Source: CAYLQA01 sp964385695
GTDB taxonomy: Bacteria; Desulfobacterota; Desulfobulbia; Desulfobulbales; Desulfurivibrionaceae
Assembly (NCBI GenBank): GCA_964385695.1
Contig: CAYLQA010000002.1
Coordinates: forward strand, 1 to 64,000
Length of the DNA stretch: 64,000 nt
Reading direction: 5' to 3'
Notes under the pieces: model-generated
Databases searched by the model: none
Told to the model about the DNA's origin: nothing
The model's input: only the letters and a program-made list of their open reading frames with translations
Part shown: in pieces, positions 1 to 7,862 of the stretch
Layout: every line of letters starts with the position of its first letter
How positions within the stretch are numbered: the first letter of the stretch is position 1
Program-made: the position numbers and the translations under genes

Positions 1-87
1 TGGTGCCGGAGGTCGGAATCGAACCGACACGGGGTTGCCCCCGCGGGATTTTGAGTCCCGTGCGTCTACCAGTTTCACCACTCCGGC
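1..87 (-). tRNA. tRNA-Leu (anticodon CAA)
   Basis: Read on the minus strand, the sequence folds as a class II tRNA. The acceptor arms are GCCGGAG (81-87) and CTCCGGC followed by A and an encoded CCA (1-3). The anticodon stem-loop is CGGGA-CTCAAAA-TCCCG, giving anticodon CAA, which decodes UUG leucine. A long variable arm and the T-loop GTTCGATTC are present. The length of 87 nt fits tRNA-Leu. It lies downstream of pgsA on the same strand. Confidence 0.96.
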
Positions 88-160
88 AAAAAGTTCTTTT
101 TATGACGGCTCACAATATAGAGAGGTTGCCGAGCCCTGTCAAGCAGATAACCAGTCCTTT

Positions 161-724
161 CTAGTCCGCGAGATAGACCTGCTGAAACTTATAAAAATAA
201 TCGACCCCGGACCAGACCGTCATGAAGGCTGAGGCATACAAAATCACCAGACCGAGTTCATGTAAAAAGGGAATGGGCAGCACACCCAAGGGAAAAATCA
301 GGACACAGAGTGCAACATATTGCGAAACGCTCTTAAACTTACCCAGCTTACTGGCCGCCACCACCACCCCGGCAGAGGCAGCAACTCCCCGCAGGCCGGT
401 AATGACGAGTTCCCGAGCCAGAATGACAAAAACCACCCACGCGGGAATACGATCCATGGGAATAAGCATCACCAAGGCCACGGTCACCAGTACCTTATCG
501 GCCAACGGGTCGATGAGTTTGCCTAAAACCGTTTCGATCTGATGCTTGCGGGCATAATAGCCATCAGCTAGATCGGTCAATGCTGCGGAGAGGAAAAGGG
601 CAAAGGCAATGAGACTTGTGCCGATCCCCGCTCCCGGGGTAAGGCACAACAGCAAAAAGGGCACCACGGCAAAGCGATAACCGGTGAGCAGATTTGGAAG
701 TGTGGCGAGTTTTTCAGCAGCCAT
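161..724 (-). CDS. pgsA: CDP-diacylglycerol--glycerol-3-phosphate 3-phosphatidyltransferase
   Basis: An inner-membrane enzyme that makes phosphatidylglycerophosphate from CDP-diacylglycerol and glycerol-3-phosphate, the committed step to phosphatidylglycerol and cardiolipin. The CDP-alcohol phosphotransferase signature D-x2-D-G-x2-A-R-x8-G-x3-D-x3-D is complete (DLADGYYAR through DPLAD), and several hydrophobic segments flank it. I place the start at the ATG at 724 (MAAEKLATLPNLLT), because this matches the usual N-terminus of the family and leaves an 8-bp gap to the upstream transglycosylase gene. A GTG at 754 would add ten residues and overlap that gene. Neither start has a strong ribosome binding site. 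The product is about 187 residues, normal for PgsA. Confidence 0.93.
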   Translation of the reverse strand: MAAEKLATLPNLLTGYRFAVVPFLLLCLTPGAGIGTSLIAFALFLSAALTDLADGYYARKHQIETVLGKLIDPLADKVLVTVALVMLIPMDRIPAWVVFVILARELVITGLRGVAASAGVVVAASKLGKFKSVSQYVALCVLIFPLGVLPIPFLHELGLVILYASAFMTVWSGVDYFYKFQQVYLAD

Positions 725-732
725 GGACTCGT

Positions 733-1356
733 TCAATAATAGACCCTCACCCACCGCTTGGAGGGTGAAGAAGATTTGGTCAGTTTACGGTAATGGGCCA
801 GAACCTTACGCACATAATGCTGGGTCTCGGCAATGCGCGGTATACGCCCCAAGGCCTCCACCCGGCTCGGCCCGGCATTGTATGCCGCCAAGGCAAGCTT
901 GACATTGCCGTTGAAACGCCCCAGCATCTGCCTGAGATAACTGGTTCCGCCCAGGATATTGGCCTGTGGGTCAAAGGGATCATGCACATTGAGATCGGCA
1001 GCCGTTTCCGGCATCAACTGCATCAACCCTTTGGCTCCGCGCCTGGATACGGCCTGGCAATCATAATTGGACTCGGTTTTGATCACCGCCTTAACGAGCA
1101 GGGGATCGACTCCATAGAGCCCGGCAGCCCGACGGATGTAATCCTCATAATGCACGGGATTGCCGGGACGGATCTTGCGTGAGACAACTGTTCGCTTAAT
1201 GCCCAGGTGATAGCGCGGGTCATTGGGCACATTGGTAAAGTGCACCTTGCCATCGGCATCGGTAAAGGTATAGATAGCGGCCTGAACCGGCGCCGCGTTC
1301 AACAACAAAAAAAGCCCACTACACAGTAATGCAAGCTGTCTTTTTTTTCGTGCCAT
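733..1356 (-). CDS. Periplasmic lytic transglycosylase (DUF4124 + SLT domain)
   Basis: Predicted to cleave peptidoglycan between N-acetylmuramic acid and N-acetylglucosamine. A Sec signal peptide ends near residue 26 (APVQA|AIYTF). It is followed by a short DUF4124-like segment (YTFTDADGKVHFTNVP), then a goose-lysozyme-like SLT domain from about residue 75. The catalytic glutamate is E95 in KTESNYD. The typical GLMQLMP and AAYNAGPSRV motifs follow. The 207-residue length matches the small SLT family with this N-terminal module. It lies just upstream of pgsA and is probably co-transcribed with it. Which of the many Slt/MltC-like subfamilies it belongs to cannot be told from the motifs alone. 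Confidence 0.9.
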   Translation of the reverse strand: MARKKRQLALLCSGLFLLLNAAPVQAAIYTFTDADGKVHFTNVPNDPRYHLGIKRTVVSRKIRPGNPVHYEDYIRRAAGLYGVDPLLVKAVIKTESNYDCQAVSRRGAKGLMQLMPETAADLNVHDPFDPQANILGGTSYLRQMLGRFNGNVKLALAAYNAGPSRVEALGRIPRIAETQHYVRKVLAHYRKLTKSSSPSKRWVRVYY

Positions 1357-1479
1357 ACCTTTCCCCTTCCCTTTTCGCTATTCGGCCGGGGCGAAATCCC
1401 GCACCCCTCATTGCCAATCCTCATCGTCAAACTGCGGCAGGGACATTAAGAAATTGAGGGGTCAGGAAATATTATACTA

Positions 1480-2124
1480 CTACTTGGCCCGTTTTTCCCA
1501 GTCGGCAAGAAATTTTTCCATACCGATATCGGTCAGAGGATGCTTGGCCAACTGATCGATAACCTTAAATGGGATGGTGGCGATATGGGCGCCCATCATG
1601 GCAGAGTCCACAACGTGCATGGGGCTTCTGACACTGGCCACGATCACCTCGGTGGAGTAGCCGTAATTGTCGTAGATATTCATGATATCGGCGATCAGAT
1701 CCATACCGGTCTGGGAGATATCATCAAGGCGACCGACAAAGGGGCTGACAAAACTTGCTCCTGCCTTGGCTACCATCAGGGCCTGGCTGGCGGAAAAGAT
1801 CAGGGTCACGTTGGTTCTGATCTTTTCATCGGCCAGTATTTTGACCGCCTTCAGACCGTCGGTGGTCATGGGTACCTTGATCACGATGTTGGGATGAATG
1901 GCGGCAAGCTCACGCCCTTCCCGAACCATGCCCTCGGTATCCAGGCTGACAACCTCGGCACTGATGGGACCGTCAACGATCTCACAGATATCTTTGATGA
2001 TCTCCTCAAACGGGCGTTGCTCCTTGGCGATCAGGGAGGGATTGGTGGTCACACCGTCAACCATGCCCATATCATGGGCTTTTTTAATCTCTTCAATGTT
2101 GGCGGTATCAATAAAAAATTTCAT
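1480..2124 (-). CDS. Transaldolase / fructose-6-phosphate aldolase (TalC/FSA family)
   Basis: A 214-residue class I aldolase of the short transaldolase family, a single TIM barrel. Such proteins either transfer dihydroxyacetone units between sugar phosphates in the non-oxidative pentose phosphate pathway or act as fructose-6-phosphate aldolases. The N-terminal MKFFIDTANIEEI and the GVTTNPSLIAKE signature are diagnostic. The Schiff-base lysine is K83 in VIKVPMT. The start ATG overlaps the stop of the upstream YHS gene by 4 bp (ATGA), so translation is probably coupled. Most bacterial proteins of this length are annotated as transaldolases. The FSA/transaldolase distinction needs active-site comparison, so no gene symbol is given. 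Confidence 0.92.
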   Translation of the reverse strand: MKFFIDTANIEEIKKAHDMGMVDGVTTNPSLIAKEQRPFEEIIKDICEIVDGPISAEVVSLDTEGMVREGRELAAIHPNIVIKVPMTTDGLKAVKILADEKIRTNVTLIFSASQALMVAKAGASFVSPFVGRLDDISQTGMDLIADIMNIYDNYGYSTEVIVASVRSPMHVVDSAMMGAHIATIPFKVIDQLAKHPLTDIGMEKFLADWEKRAK

Positions 2125-2393
2125 TGCTCATCTCCTTTTTCGGCAAGAAAATTATCACGACATGTATTGCTGCAAAAATAATGGGATTCGTTCCCATCTG
2201 TATACACTATGGCTTGTTTTTTGGGAATATAGGTGTGGCAAACAGGGTCCTCGACCAAGACGTCCTGGCGGGGCAATTCCCCACCCTTTGCGGCAGAGGC
2301 TGCCCTGTTTTTTTTCTTTTTCGCGCCCGCAATCAAGAGACGGTAGAGGATATAAAAAAGTATCGCCAGGATAAGCAGCCGTATCGGACTCAT
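2121..2393 (-). CDS. Small membrane-anchored YHS/TRASH-type metal-binding protein
   Basis: A protein of 90 residues. An N-terminal membrane segment (ILAILFYILYRLLIA) is followed by a lysine-rich turn and then a YHS-like motif: DPVCHTYIPKKQAI, then SHYFCSNTC. This is the cysteine arrangement of YHS/TRASH domains, thought to bind metal ions, and the protein resembles the PP0621 type. I chose the ATG at 2393 because it overlaps the folK stop as ATGA, giving coupled translation. An in-frame start at 2411 would add six residues. The substrate metal and the role are unknown. The position between folK and transaldolase suggests operon membership rather than shared function. Confidence 0.8.
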   Translation of the reverse strand: MSPIRLLILAILFYILYRLLIAGAKKKKNRAASAAKGGELPRQDVLVEDPVCHTYIPKKQAIVYTDGNESHYFCSNTCRDNFLAEKGDEQ

Positions 2394-2887
2394 AGCTTTT
2401 CCTCCTGCCAATCTTCTCTCTGCACGATTTCCTCACTGGTCAAACGATCAAGCATCTGCACGCTGGTGAGATGAAGCTGCGGATGCATGAGGTTGGGCTC
2501 AATCTCGCACATGGGTTCCAGAACAAAAAGTCGATTGGCAATTTCCGGATGAGGCACGATGAGATCGGGCTCATCAATTTTATCCTCTCCGTAATACAGC
2601 AGGTCCAGGTCAATGGGCCGATCCTGGCCTTTGCTGCGATCCCGGCCCATCTCCTGCTCTACACTGAGCAGAACTTTGAGCAGTACCTTGGGCGCAAGGG
2701 TTGTCTCAATGCTCCCCACCGCATTGGTAAACCAATGCTCACTCTCCATGCCCAGCGGTTCGGTACGATACGGGCTGGAAAGCCGCCCTAAATCTATGTC
2801 GGATACCTGACCCAGTTTATGCCAGGCCAAACGCAGGTTCTCCTGGCCGTTACCAAGATTGGAACCGAGCCCGATGACGGCGAGCAC
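2390..2887 (-). CDS. folK: 2-amino-4-hydroxy-6-hydroxymethyldihydropteridine pyrophosphokinase
   Basis: Transfers pyrophosphate from ATP to 6-hydroxymethyl-7,8-dihydropterin in folate synthesis. Family hallmarks are the N-terminal IGLGSNLGN, the FTNAV segment, the HPPK signature RDRSKGQDRPIDLDLL, and VPHPEIANRLFVLEP. The 165-residue length is typical. The start is a GTG at 2887, 4 bp after the dapB stop. Only a weak purine stretch precedes it, so translation is probably coupled to dapB. No other folate gene is in the window. Confidence 0.95.
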   Translation of the reverse strand: MLAVIGLGSNLGNGQENLRLAWHKLGQVSDIDLGRLSSPYRTEPLGMESEHWFTNAVGSIETTLAPKVLLKVLLSVEQEMGRDRSKGQDRPIDLDLLYYGEDKIDEPDLIVPHPEIANRLFVLEPMCEIEPNLMHPQLHLTSVQMLDRLTSEEIVQREDWQEEKL

Positions 2888-2891
2888 CTCT

Positions 2892-3701
2892 TTACAGATC
2901 CTGCAGCCCCAAGACGTCGAACATGGTGTAGAGGCCGTTCGGCTGATTCACGACCCAGGCGGCGGCAACGGCTGCGCCGCGGGCAAAATTGTCGCGATTA
3001 TGGGCGCGGTGAGTCAACTCCAACCTCTCCCCCGGCCCGCAATAATACACAGTATGCTCACCGACAATGTCACCGCCACGAATGGTCTGGATGCCGATTT
3101 CTTCATCGGTCCGCTCACCGATAATACCGTTCCGCTCATAGACCCCAACCTCTTCCAGGTTGCGGTTGACACCTTCGGCCACCATCTCGCCTAATTTCAG
3201 GGCAGTGCCGCTGGGGGCATCCTTCTTCATGCGGTGATGGGCCTCAACGATCTCGATATCGTAGTTGTCCCCGAGGATATTGGCGACCTTTTTGGCAATC
3301 TTAAAGAGCACGTTTACCCCCACGGCCATATTCGGCGCCTGGACGCAGGGGAAATTTTGCGCCAGCTCCTTCAACTCGGCCAGGTTCTCCTGACTCAGGC
3401 CGGTGGTGCCGATAACCATCGCCGTTCTCGTCTCTGCCGCCTTACGTGCCAAAGCCATGGTGGCTTCATGGAAGGTAAAATCAATAACAACATCGCCCTT
3501 TGCCGCAACCGCCTCAAAACTCTCGCCAACGGCGACACCAGTGGCAGGCAAACCGGCAAGCTCAGCGACATCCTTTCCCACCTCCGGGCTGTCCGCCCGC
3601 TCAAATCCGGCAGCCAGATTCAATCCTTCCTGCTGGTCCACCATATAGCTGATACGGCGGCCCATACGTCCTGCCGCACCGGCAACAATGACATTGGTCA
3701 T
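2892..3701 (-). CDS. dapB: 4-hydroxy-tetrahydrodipicolinate reductase
   Basis: Reduces hydroxy-tetrahydrodipicolinate with NAD(P)H in the diaminopimelate/lysine pathway. The Rossmann glycine motif GAAGRMG lies at residues 8-14. The conserved active-site block EAHHRMKKDAPSGTA carries the catalytic histidine pair (H155/H156), lysines and the substrate-binding SGT. The length of 269 residues is standard. It sits 27 bp downstream of the dapA stop, with folK following after 4 bp. Confidence 0.97.
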   Translation of the reverse strand: MTNVIVAGAAGRMGRRISYMVDQQEGLNLAAGFERADSPEVGKDVAELAGLPATGVAVGESFEAVAAKGDVVIDFTFHEATMALARKAAETRTAMVIGTTGLSQENLAELKELAQNFPCVQAPNMAVGVNVLFKIAKKVANILGDNYDIEIVEAHHRMKKDAPSGTALKLGEMVAEGVNRNLEEVGVYERNGIIGERTDEEIGIQTIRGGDIVGEHTVYYCGPGERLELTHRAHNRDNFARGAAVAAAWVVNQPNGLYTMFDVLGLQDL

Positions 3702-3728
3702 GGTAATCTCCTTAAATAATGAAACTCT

Positions 3729-4610
3729 CTACAACAATCCGTAGTCGCTCAACGCCTGCTTGAGCTTGGCCTCGGTCTCACCATTCATGTTATACAGCGG
3801 CAGACGAGGGTCGCCACTGTCGATCTTGCCCATCATCGCAAGTGAGGCCTTGGCCGGAACCGGGTTAGTGTCTATAAACATGGCATTGAATAAAGGAAAC
3901 ATCTTGTAATGCAGTTCCTTGGCCTTGGCCAAGTCACCGGCAAGCGCCGCATCCATCATTGCCGCCATATCGGCCGGAGCCACATTGGAGGTTACGGAGA
4001 TCACCCCCGTGCCGCCAATGAGGACCGTAGGCATGGAGGTAAAATCATCACCGCTCATCACGGCAAACCCCTCAGGGCAGAAACGGATCACATCGCTGAT
4101 CTGATTAAGATCGGCGGTGGCCTCCTTGATACCGACAATATTCTTCAATTTGGCACAACGGGCCACTGTGGGCGGCAGCATGTTAATGCTGGTACGACTC
4201 GGCACGTTGTACATGATGATCGGAATATCCACTGCCTCGGCCACTGCCTTGAAATGCTGAAACAGGCCTTCCTGGGAAGGTTTATTGTAGTACGGGGTGA
4301 TCACCAGGGCGCCGTCTGCACCGGCATCCTTGGCATGCTTGGTCAGAGCAATGGTCTCCTCGGTACTGTTGGAACCGGTTCCCGCCAAAACAGGCACACG
4401 CCCGGCAACGGTCTCAACGGTCAGTTCAACCACCCGATGATGCTCCTCATGGCTCATGGTGGCGGACTCGCCGGTGGTGCCACAGGGCACGATGCCGTGG
4501 GTGCCGTTTGCAATATGAAACTCGATAAGGCTCTTCAGCCCCGCCTCATCTAACTTGCCATCCTTAAAAGGGGTGACGATGGCCACAAAGGCTCCGCGAA
4601 AAATGGTCAT
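3729..4610 (-). CDS. dapA: 4-hydroxy-tetrahydrodipicolinate synthase
   Basis: Condenses pyruvate with aspartate semialdehyde, the first committed step to diaminopimelate and lysine. The signatures GIVPCGTTGESATM and the Schiff-base lysine in VGIKEAT (about residue 162 from this start) are present, as is YNVPSRT. I set the start at the ATG at 4610 (MTIFRGAFVAIVTPF), which is preceded by a purine-rich AAGGAG. A further upstream ATG would add nine residues of non-conserved sequence. The length of 293 residues matches the E. coli enzyme. A terminator-like hairpin lies upstream at 4652-4669, so expression may be partly separated from dapF. Confidence 0.97.
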   Translation of the reverse strand: MTIFRGAFVAIVTPFKDGKLDEAGLKSLIEFHIANGTHGIVPCGTTGESATMSHEEHHRVVELTVETVAGRVPVLAGTGSNSTEETIALTKHAKDAGADGALVITPYYNKPSQEGLFQHFKAVAEAVDIPIIMYNVPSRTSINMLPPTVARCAKLKNIVGIKEATADLNQISDVIRFCPEGFAVMSGDDFTSMPTVLIGGTGVISVTSNVAPADMAAMMDAALAGDLAKAKELHYKMFPLFNAMFIDTNPVPAKASLAMMGKIDSGDPRLPLYNMNGETEAKLKQALSDYGLL

Positions 4611-4640
4611 GGTATTCTCCTTATCCTCCAGATTCACTCC

Positions 4641-4669
4641 ACAAAAACAAAAAGGGCGATAACGCCCTT
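4641..4669 (-). terminator. Intrinsic terminator between dapF and dapA
   Basis: Arms AAGGGCG (4652-4658) and CGCCCTT (4663-4669) form a 7-bp stem with a 4-nt loop. On the minus strand the stem is followed by TTTTTG and a further T run. The stem overlaps the dapF stop codon. It lies inside an otherwise tight minus-strand gene series, so it would attenuate rather than end the operon unless dapA has its own promoter. Confidence 0.72.
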
Positions 4670-5519
4670 ATGAAATACTTCGTATCGACTCAGCGTGCAG
4701 CTCGCCGTCGTATATAAAACTTGCCGGTCCTTCCAGATACACGGAGCCTTGGCTCAGGGTCTGCTCTTCGGTCAGGGTAAAATGAATGGTCAGCTGCTCC
4801 CCGCCCGAGGTTGTTACGGTGACCGGCGGCTCCACGTAGCCCAGCATCCCGGCCACGATTGCAGCTCCCACCGCTCCGGTGCCACAGGCCATGGTCTCTC
4901 CTTCCACCCCGCGCTCATAGGTACGGACGTGAAGGGTACTGTTCGATGTATGCTGAACAAAGTTCACATTGGTACCGGCCGGGGCAAAATGCTTATGAAA
5001 ACGAACGATCTTACCCCACTCATAAACCGGGGCCGAATCGTTACTCTCCATAAAGAGAATGGCATGGGGCACGCCGGTATTAATAAAATGCACAACCTTA
5101 TCCGTCTCATCAATCCCCAGAACCTGCTCAAGATCAAGGTCTGTGGGGTCGGTCATGGTGAGCTTCACTGCATCAGCAATAACCTCGGCCTCGATGATAC
5201 CGGCCACGGTCTCAAACCGCATCTGGGCTGGGGCAATCCCCTTGGCATGGGCAAAACGGGCCGCACAGCGGGCGCCGTTACCGCACATCTCGGCAAAGCT
5301 GCCGTCGCCGTTCAAAAACTGCCAGCGAAAATCAGCGCTCTCACTCGCCTCGATAAGAATCAGGCCATCGGCGCCAGCAGAAAACTTGCGCTCGCACACG
5401 GCCTTGGCAAAGGCGGGCATCTCGTCAACGGTCAAAAAGGGCTCACGGTGGTCAATGACGATAAAATCATTGCCTGTGCCGCTCATTTTCGTGAAAGGAA
5501 TGGGAAATTCGATGTTCAT
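4668..5519 (-). CDS. dapF: Diaminopimelate epimerase
   Basis: Interconverts LL- and meso-diaminopimelate, supplying both peptidoglycan and lysine. The two catalytic cysteines are C79 in EMCGNGARC and C213 in MACGTGAVGA, the usual cofactor-free racemase pair. The N-terminal KMSGTGNDF is also diagnostic. The length of 283 residues is normal. It lies 4 bp downstream of lysA. Confidence 0.97.
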   Translation of the reverse strand: MNIEFPIPFTKMSGTGNDFIVIDHREPFLTVDEMPAFAKAVCERKFSAGADGLILIEASESADFRWQFLNGDGSFAEMCGNGARCAARFAHAKGIAPAQMRFETVAGIIEAEVIADAVKLTMTDPTDLDLEQVLGIDETDKVVHFINTGVPHAILFMESNDSAPVYEWGKIVRFHKHFAPAGTNVNFVQHTSNSTLHVRTYERGVEGETMACGTGAVGAAIVAGMLGYVEPPVTVTTSGGEQLTIHFTLTEEQTLSQGSVYLEGPASFIYDGELHAESIRSIS

Positions 5520-5523
5520 TTTC

Positions 5524-6777
5524 CTACTTTAAAAACTCCGGAATAGCCTCATCCCGGATCAGGGTTTCATAATTTTCTCTGGCGCGGATCACATGGAAGC
5601 CATCGCCATGGGCCAAAACCTCGGCCACTCGGGGCCGGGAATTGTAGTTGGAGGACATGGTAAAACCATAGGCCCCGGCGCTCATCACGGCCAAAAGATC
5701 CCCGGCCTCTGACTTGGGCACCTCCTGCTCTCGGGCCAAGAAGTCACCGGTCTCGCAAATAGGGCCTACCACATCGGCAACAATGCTCTCCCGCGCAGGC
5801 CTCTCCACTGCCTGAATACCATGGTAGGCATCGTACAGGCTGGGTCGGGCCAGGTCGTTCATACCGGCATCAACGATGATGAATTTTTTCATCCCTTCCT
5901 TGGTATAGAGGACCTTGGTTACCAGCACTCCGGCGTTGCCAACTATAACCCGTCCCGGTTCCAGGATCAAGGTACAGTCCAGCCCGGCCAGCTCGTCTTT
6001 TATGGCCTTGCCGTACTCCTCGGGGTGGGGCGGCTCTTCGTCGTTGTACTGGATGCCCAGGCCACCGCCAAGGTCCAAATACTTGATATTGATCCCGCCA
6101 TCTTTCAGCGTATTGACAAAGGTCTTCACCTTGCTCAACGATTCGACAAAGGGAGAGACCTGGGTGAGCTGGGAGCCGATATGACAGCTGACACCAATCA
6201 CCTCGATGTTGGCCATCTCCTGGGCGTCTTGATATACCCTGAAGGCATCCTCAATGGGAATACCGAATTTGTTCTTGGCAAGGCCGGTGGAGATATAGGC
6301 GTGGGTTTTGGGATCCACATTGGGATTGACCCGAAAGGAAACCGGCGCCTTGGTGTCCATCTCCGCTGCCACGGCCTGAACCGCGGCCAACTCCTGCTCG
6401 GACTCCACATTGAGCATGAGGATGCCGGACTCCAAGGCGTAGCGAATCTCTCCTGCGGACTTGCCCACACCGGAGTAGACTATCTTTTTAGGATCCATCC
6501 CCGCGGACAAAGCGCGAAAAAGTTCACCGCCCGAGACTATATCCGCCCCGCCGCCGAGAGAGGCAAAAAGCCGCATAATGGCAATATTGGAGCAGGCCTT
6601 GGTGGCAAAGCAGGTGATATGCCCAATATCAGCAAAGGCCCCGTCAAAGGCCTTGAAATGATGACTCAAGGTGGCGGTGCTATAGAGGTAAAAGGGGGTA
6701 TCCACGCTCCGGGCAATCTCGGAAACGGAAACATCCTCGCAAAACAGGGAATCGTTTTTATACTGAAAATGATGCAT
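5524..6777 (-). CDS. lysA: Diaminopimelate decarboxylase
   Basis: A PLP enzyme that decarboxylates meso-diaminopimelate to L-lysine. The PLP lysine is K60 in CFATKACSN. The HIGSQ motif, the glycine-rich LDLGGGLGI and the C-terminal VGPICETGD active-site cysteine block are all present, as is AGAYGFTM. The protein is 417 residues. It is followed after 4 bp by dapF and preceded after 23 bp by the lipoprotein gene, a lipoprotein-lysA-dapF arrangement also known from Pseudomonas and relatives. Confidence 0.97.
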   Translation of the reverse strand: MHHFQYKNDSLFCEDVSVSEIARSVDTPFYLYSTATLSHHFKAFDGAFADIGHITCFATKACSNIAIMRLFASLGGGADIVSGGELFRALSAGMDPKKIVYSGVGKSAGEIRYALESGILMLNVESEQELAAVQAVAAEMDTKAPVSFRVNPNVDPKTHAYISTGLAKNKFGIPIEDAFRVYQDAQEMANIEVIGVSCHIGSQLTQVSPFVESLSKVKTFVNTLKDGGINIKYLDLGGGLGIQYNDEEPPHPEEYGKAIKDELAGLDCTLILEPGRVIVGNAGVLVTKVLYTKEGMKKFIIVDAGMNDLARPSLYDAYHGIQAVERPARESIVADVVGPICETGDFLAREQEVPKSEAGDLLAVMSAGAYGFTMSSNYNSRPRVAEVLAHGDGFHVIRARENYETLIRDEAIPEFLK

Positions 6778-6800
6778 AATTCTTTCTTACTGTCCTATCT

Positions 6801-7862
6801 TTATCGCCCTGCTCCGAAGGAAACCTCTTCACTTCGGGGACTTTCATTTGTCGGTCGGGCGCGGTCAAAGGCCGAGACCGAGTAGTACATTACTCCGCTG
6901 GGGCGACTGCTGTCCGTAAAGGAGAGGCTGGCACCTCCCACCTGGCCGAGCAATTCCGGAGTGCTGCTGCCGGCTGCTCGACGATAGATGCGGAAACCGG
7001 CCAGATCAGCATCGGGCAAGGTCTCCCAGAGGATTCTCACACCATCTTCAACCTGCAAAACAGTAACAAACTGGGGCGCTGCCGGAGCGACTATATCCCG
7101 CGGCACTCCCTCTTGGGTCATGCTGGCCATACCGGCAGCCTTGGTGCCGTCAAAAAGGCGGATGCCCCTGACCTTATACGTATAGGTTTTGCCGTTGAGC
7201 ACCTTTTTATCGGTGTAACTCTCTTCATCCATCTCGCTGCCCAGGGGCAGAAAATTCTCTCCGTCCGTTGCGCGATACACCCGGTAACGAATTGAACCGG
7301 ATACCGCCGTTCCATCGATCAAGCTGGACGGCGCCTGCCAAGTCAGGGTCAGCCTTCTATCCCCTTCCTCAACCGTAAGATCCGTTGGGGCAGCCAAAGG
7401 GGTATCCCAAATAAGGGAGACGGTATTGGACCTTTCACTGGTCACAAACCAGCCAGCCCGACTCTGCACCCGGTAAACATAACGATGCTTGGGTCTGAGC
7501 AGGGTCTCCTTATAGCTGATCTTGCCCTCCTTGATCCCGTCGGCCTTAACGGTGATTGGCTCGCCATAGGGAATCGGGCAGCCATCGCACTCCTTATCAA
7601 GCGGCACAACGGCCCGAAAAAGATCAAAGGAATCGATTCGATACGGCAAGCGCTCACCGCTCACCGTCCTGGTCGGGTAGGACCAGGAGAGGGTAACTCC
7701 CTTCTCGTCCAAATGGTAAGCAAGATCATTTGTCGCCGCAGGCAAAACCGTATTGGGCGGCACAGGCTTGGTCTTTTTTCCACAGGCAAAAAGCAATACC
7801 AATAAGGCCAGCAGAACGAGCCAGAAAACCTTGCGTTTATTATTTTTAACAATAGTCGTCAT
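6801..7862 (-). CDS. Outer-membrane lipoprotein, LptM/LppL-like N-terminus with fibronectin type III-like repeats
   Basis: A 353-residue predicted lipoprotein. The signal peptide has a hydrophobic core (VFWLVLLALLVLL) and a lipobox ending in FAC, with lipidation at C27. The next residues, CGKKTKPVPP, resemble the CG-x-K-G-P-x-x-x-P start of LptM/LppL lipoproteins. The rest looks like about three fibronectin type III-like beta sandwiches (roughly residues 40-150, 155-255 and 265-350), each with VTLSWSYP, LTLTWQAP or VRILWETLP at strand B. Its ATG overlaps the argH stop by one base. The position directly before lysA-dapF matches lppL/lptM synteny. A role in LptD maturation is inference; the long fibronectin part is not in classical LptM. 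Confidence 0.75.
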   Translation of the reverse strand: MTTIVKNNKRKVFWLVLLALLVLLFACGKKTKPVPPNTVLPAATNDLAYHLDEKGVTLSWSYPTRTVSGERLPYRIDSFDLFRAVVPLDKECDGCPIPYGEPITVKADGIKEGKISYKETLLRPKHRYVYRVQSRAGWFVTSERSNTVSLIWDTPLAAPTDLTVEEGDRRLTLTWQAPSSLIDGTAVSGSIRYRVYRATDGENFLPLGSEMDEESYTDKKVLNGKTYTYKVRGIRLFDGTKAAGMASMTQEGVPRDIVAPAAPQFVTVLQVEDGVRILWETLPDADLAGFRIYRRAAGSSTPELLGQVGGASLSFTDSSRPSGVMYYSVSAFDRARPTNESPRSEEVSFGAGR

